Shown here: positions 62,362-64,000 of the stretch, in pieces
Numbering within the stretch: position 1 is the first letter of the stretch
How the letters are laid out: each line of letters begins with the position of its first letter
The notes under the pieces: model-generated
What the model saw: the letters and a program-made list of their open reading frames with translations, nothing else
Databases searched by the model: none
What the model was told of the DNA's origin: nothing
Translations under genes and position numbers: made by a program
DNA from: Citrobacter freundii
Lineage (GTDB): Bacteria > Bacteroidota > Bacteroidia > Chitinophagales > Chitinophagaceae
Assembly (NCBI GenBank): GCA_003243445.1
Contig: QFQQ01000007.1
Span: 1-64,000, forward strand
Reading direction: 5' to 3'
DNA length: 64,000 nt

Positions 62362-62689
62362 ATCAAAAAATGATTGTAAATAATATTTGTTGACTCTATA
62401 GTCCTGGCAAAAATGTGCCATGATCAGCGAACGAAGCCTTATACGCTGAATAAGGAAGTGTTAGCGGCTCATATGTTTGCGCACGCACGTATTACCCGGC
62501 AATACGGGTATAAACAGACCTCACAGATATGTATCTGTTCGTCCTCTTTTTACCACATTCTTCCAACTGGTTGTGTAACCATACCGGTATCTCATGGTTT
62601 ATCCGGATATAATGGATCAAAAACAACAGTGCATGCGATGGCACGCACTTTGACTTTTATTGTCGATTGATCATTAAAAAAATCATGTT
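62362..62689. other. Divergent intergenic region
   Basis: It separates the acidic-protein gene and the DUF892 gene. No gene is supported. A GTGC...GCAC imperfect dyad lies at about 62630-62650, 40-60 bases before the DUF892 start. No clear promoter boxes. Confidence 0.35.
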
Positions 62690-63310
62690 ATGGCTAATAC
62701 AAAAGCAGCAGCTAAAAAGACTGCAAAGAAAAAAACACAGCAACAGCCGGCGGGCGCGGGCGCAGGCAACACACAATTGGAAAAGCTTTTTCACGACAGT
62801 GTAAAAGATATTTACTGGGCTGAAAAAGCATTGACCAAAGCCTTGAAAAAAATGATGAAGAACGCTACTACGGAAGAACTTCAAAGTGCTATTGAAGAAC
62901 ACATCTCCCAGACCGAAGGCCAGGTGGGAAGGCTGGAGCAAGTATTTGAGAAACTCGGCAAAAAGCCCCAGGCAAAAAAATGCGAAGCGATGGAAGGCCT
63001 GATCAAAGAAGGCGAGTCGATTATTGAAGAAACGGAAGATGGAAGTATGACCCGTGATGTGGGCATCATCATGGCTGCGCAAAAAGTGGAGCATTATGAG
63101 ATTGCTACTTATGGCTCCCTGGTGCAGCTGGCATACACGATGGGCCAGGATGAGATCGCTTCAATTTTACAGGAGACACTGGACGAAGAAAAGCAAACGG
63201 ACGAAAACCTGACACAGATCGCCGAAAACAATATTAATTGGGAAGCCGAGTCAGAGGATGGTGGAGAAGATCAGGAAGAGGAAGATGAAAACGAAGAGGA
63301 AGATGCTTAA
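62690..63310 (+). CDS. DUF892 (YciE/YciF) ferritin-like protein with basic head and acidic tail
   Basis: A 206-residue protein. The central four-helix ferritin-like domain (about 28-180) starts LEKLFHDSVKDIYWAEKAL and carries possible metal ligands in EEHISQTEGQ, MAAQKVEHYEIATYG and DEEKQTDENL. YciE/YciF proteins respond to general stress in other bacteria. Here an N-terminal extension is rich in Lys and Ala (KAAAKKTAKKK), like histone tails, and the C-terminal 25 residues are nearly all Glu and Asp. Monocistronic. Metal binding is inferred. Confidence 0.92.
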   Translation: MANTKAAAKKTAKKKTQQQPAGAGAGNTQLEKLFHDSVKDIYWAEKALTKALKKMMKNATTEELQSAIEEHISQTEGQVGRLEQVFEKLGKKPQAKKCEAMEGLIKEGESIIEETEDGSMTRDVGIIMAAQKVEHYEIATYGSLVQLAYTMGQDEIASILQETLDEEKQTDENLTQIAENNINWEAESEDGGEDQEEEDENEEEDA

Positions 63311-63454
63311 CGTAAACTTGTGCCATAGTTGATGTTTACCTTTGCGAGGGTAGCTGCGGCTACCCTTGTTTTATTTTCACTACAACCGAAGAAACTTTTA
63401 GATTGCCTGCTTCGCTTCAGCGGACATGGCCCGCAGACATTTCCGCCGAAGGAG

Positions 63455-63468
63455 GATTTCGCAGATTT
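63455..63468. repeat. Single CGCAGAT repeat unit
   Basis: ATTTCGCAGATTTATC is a lone copy of the array unit seen at 4724-4938 and 61520-61727, located at the 3' end of the PIN toxin gene. Confidence 0.45.
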
Positions 63469-63470
63469 AT

Positions 63471-63899
63471 CTATCTTTTACTATGCTCAATCGCACTCAA
63501 GACCTCATCTGGAGTCAAAACTGCCAGCTTGCTGCCTTTATAGTCTTTCACATTTCTTGTGATTATCAGATTGACCTTTTTGTTTGCCAACGCAGTGTTA
63601 TATTGAATGGAGTCTTCGAAATCCTTGAAATCACTTGTTAGTGATTTTGAAATTATGTCACTGGTAACGTCAAGTGTCTCCGTTAAAGACTCGAGATCTT
63701 TCAGTAAAGAGATCATCTCTTTATGTGTACAGGTCTTCTTGATTATATAATATATAGTGGAGTAAGATAACGCAGAGATCATTAGATGGATCTTGCCTTT
63801 GTCTGCCAGGTCAAAGAGTTTCGCGGCAGATTCACTAAATGGCTTCCTGTTAGCAAGTACGTCAATGATCACATTCGTATCAATAAAAAGATTTTTCAT
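63471..63899 (-). CDS. PIN-domain toxin (VapC-like ribonuclease)
   Basis: A 142-residue PIN-domain protein that by family cleaves RNA. The first acidic residue is D7 in FIDTNVIIDVL, further acids are D93, E95 and D96 in the SDFKDFEDSIQY helix, and the ITRNVKDY strand-turn is typical for this PIN group. Its ATG overlaps the stop of the upstream gene (ATGA), the normal antitoxin-toxin coupling. Confidence 0.9.
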   Translation of the reverse strand: MKNLFIDTNVIIDVLANRKPFSESAAKLFDLADKGKIHLMISALSYSTIYYIIKKTCTHKEMISLLKDLESLTETLDVTSDIISKSLTSDFKDFEDSIQYNTALANKKVNLIITRNVKDYKGSKLAVLTPDEVLSAIEHSKR

Positions 63900-64000
63900 T
63901 TTCCGTGTTTTTGCTCGATACCCTTTCGCAAACTTTCTTTATAATCAAAATCGTCAGGCAAACGTATTGCTCCAACCATCCTTTTGACTTTAGGAGAAAG
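63896..64000 (-). CDS. Antitoxin of the PIN toxin (3' part only)
   Basis: The window ends inside this gene. The last 34 residues are visible (VKRMVGAIRLPDDFDYKESLR, then a basic tail ending KHGK) and the stop codon overlaps the toxin start by four bases. Such a small protein in front of a PIN toxin is its antitoxin; the family cannot be named from the fragment. The N-terminal DNA-binding part, if any, lies beyond position 64000. Confidence 0.65.
   Translation of the reverse strand, partial: LSPKVKRMVGAIRLPDDFDYKESLRKGIEQKHGK

Noticed and set aside
61895..62383. 162-residue serine-rich reading frame on the plus strand
   Set aside because: It is the exact reverse complement of the Asp/Glu codon runs of the acidic protein; poly-Ser composition is what GAA/GAT repeats give on the other strand.
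1..64000. CRISPR arrays, tRNA or rRNA genes, transposases, prophage
   Set aside because: Looked for; no regularly spaced direct repeats with unique spacers, no cloverleaf or rRNA-like sequence and no transposase or phage protein was recognised. The repeat arrays at 4.7 and 61.5 kb are inverted and degenerate, not CRISPR.

Overview
The window looks like a chromosome segment of a Bacteroidota bacterium, most likely a Chitinophagaceae-type genus. Grounds: a FecI/FecR-controlled SusC/SusD locus, a type IX secretion (T9SS) adhesin next to a PorP/SprF protein, a two-component system with a Reg_prop sensor, RRM-type RNA-binding proteins, promoters of the TTG-N19-TAnnTTTG type and an almost complete lack of Shine-Dalgarno sites. 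I see no rRNA, tRNA, CRISPR array, transposase or prophage gene.

Layout. 1-2.5 kb: small unknown genes and a lone receiver protein. 2.7-7.9 kb: a three-PAS histidine kinase, a small heat-shock protein, and a LOV (blue-light) histidine kinase translationally coupled to a receiver protein. 8.2-13.7 kb: malto-oligosyltrehalose synthase, a divergent cytoplasmic alpha-amylase and a cation/proton antiporter. 14.3-27.1 kb: a polysaccharide-utilisation-type locus (ECF sigma, FecR, SusC with STN domain, SusD, an Endo-F-like GH18 lipoprotein, a large Fn3 protein with a T9SS sorting domain, PorP/SprF). 27.9-31.6 kb: a Reg_prop sensor kinase convergent with a LuxR-type regulator. 31.8-36.0 kb: small envelope and unknown genes and a PAS kinase. 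36.2-43.3 kb: a seven-gene operon (ABC ATPase, permease, YtrA-type GntR regulator, anchored protein, TonB-dependent receptor, second ABC pair) behind a promoter with a perfect operator. 43.5-46.9 kb: two RRM paralogues with a shared promoter and leader, a fasciclin protein and small unknowns. 46.9-54.9 kb: a light-response region (Fe-S photolyase/cryptochrome, phytoene synthase, LytTR two-component pair, SRPBCC protein, folE, a CarH/LitR-like B12 photoreceptor-repressor, a double-fasciclin lipoprotein). 55.5-61.0 kb: a four-gene sugar cluster (glycosyltransferase, UDP-galactopyranose mutase, GH1 fused to a decayed RmlD-like domain, second GH1-like protein). 61-64 kb: repeat-rich DNA, an acidic protein, a DUF892 ferritin-like protein and a PIN toxin with the end of its antitoxin.

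How they work together. Three unrelated photoreceptor types (LOV, B12-dependent MerR, Fe-S cryptochrome/photolyase) together with phytoene synthase, folE, Hsp20 and DUF892 suggest a light and stress physiology. A dyad TTTTGTTCAR-N16-YTRAACAAAA lies both between the divergent SRPBCC and folE-carH genes and in front of the double-fasciclin lipoprotein, and is the best candidate for the photoreceptor operator. The strongest candidates for something new are this operator pair, the shared leader of the two RRM genes, the GntR-ABC-TonB receptor operon, the glf/GH1 cluster with its pseudo-SDR domain, and two families of dispersed inverted-repeat elements.
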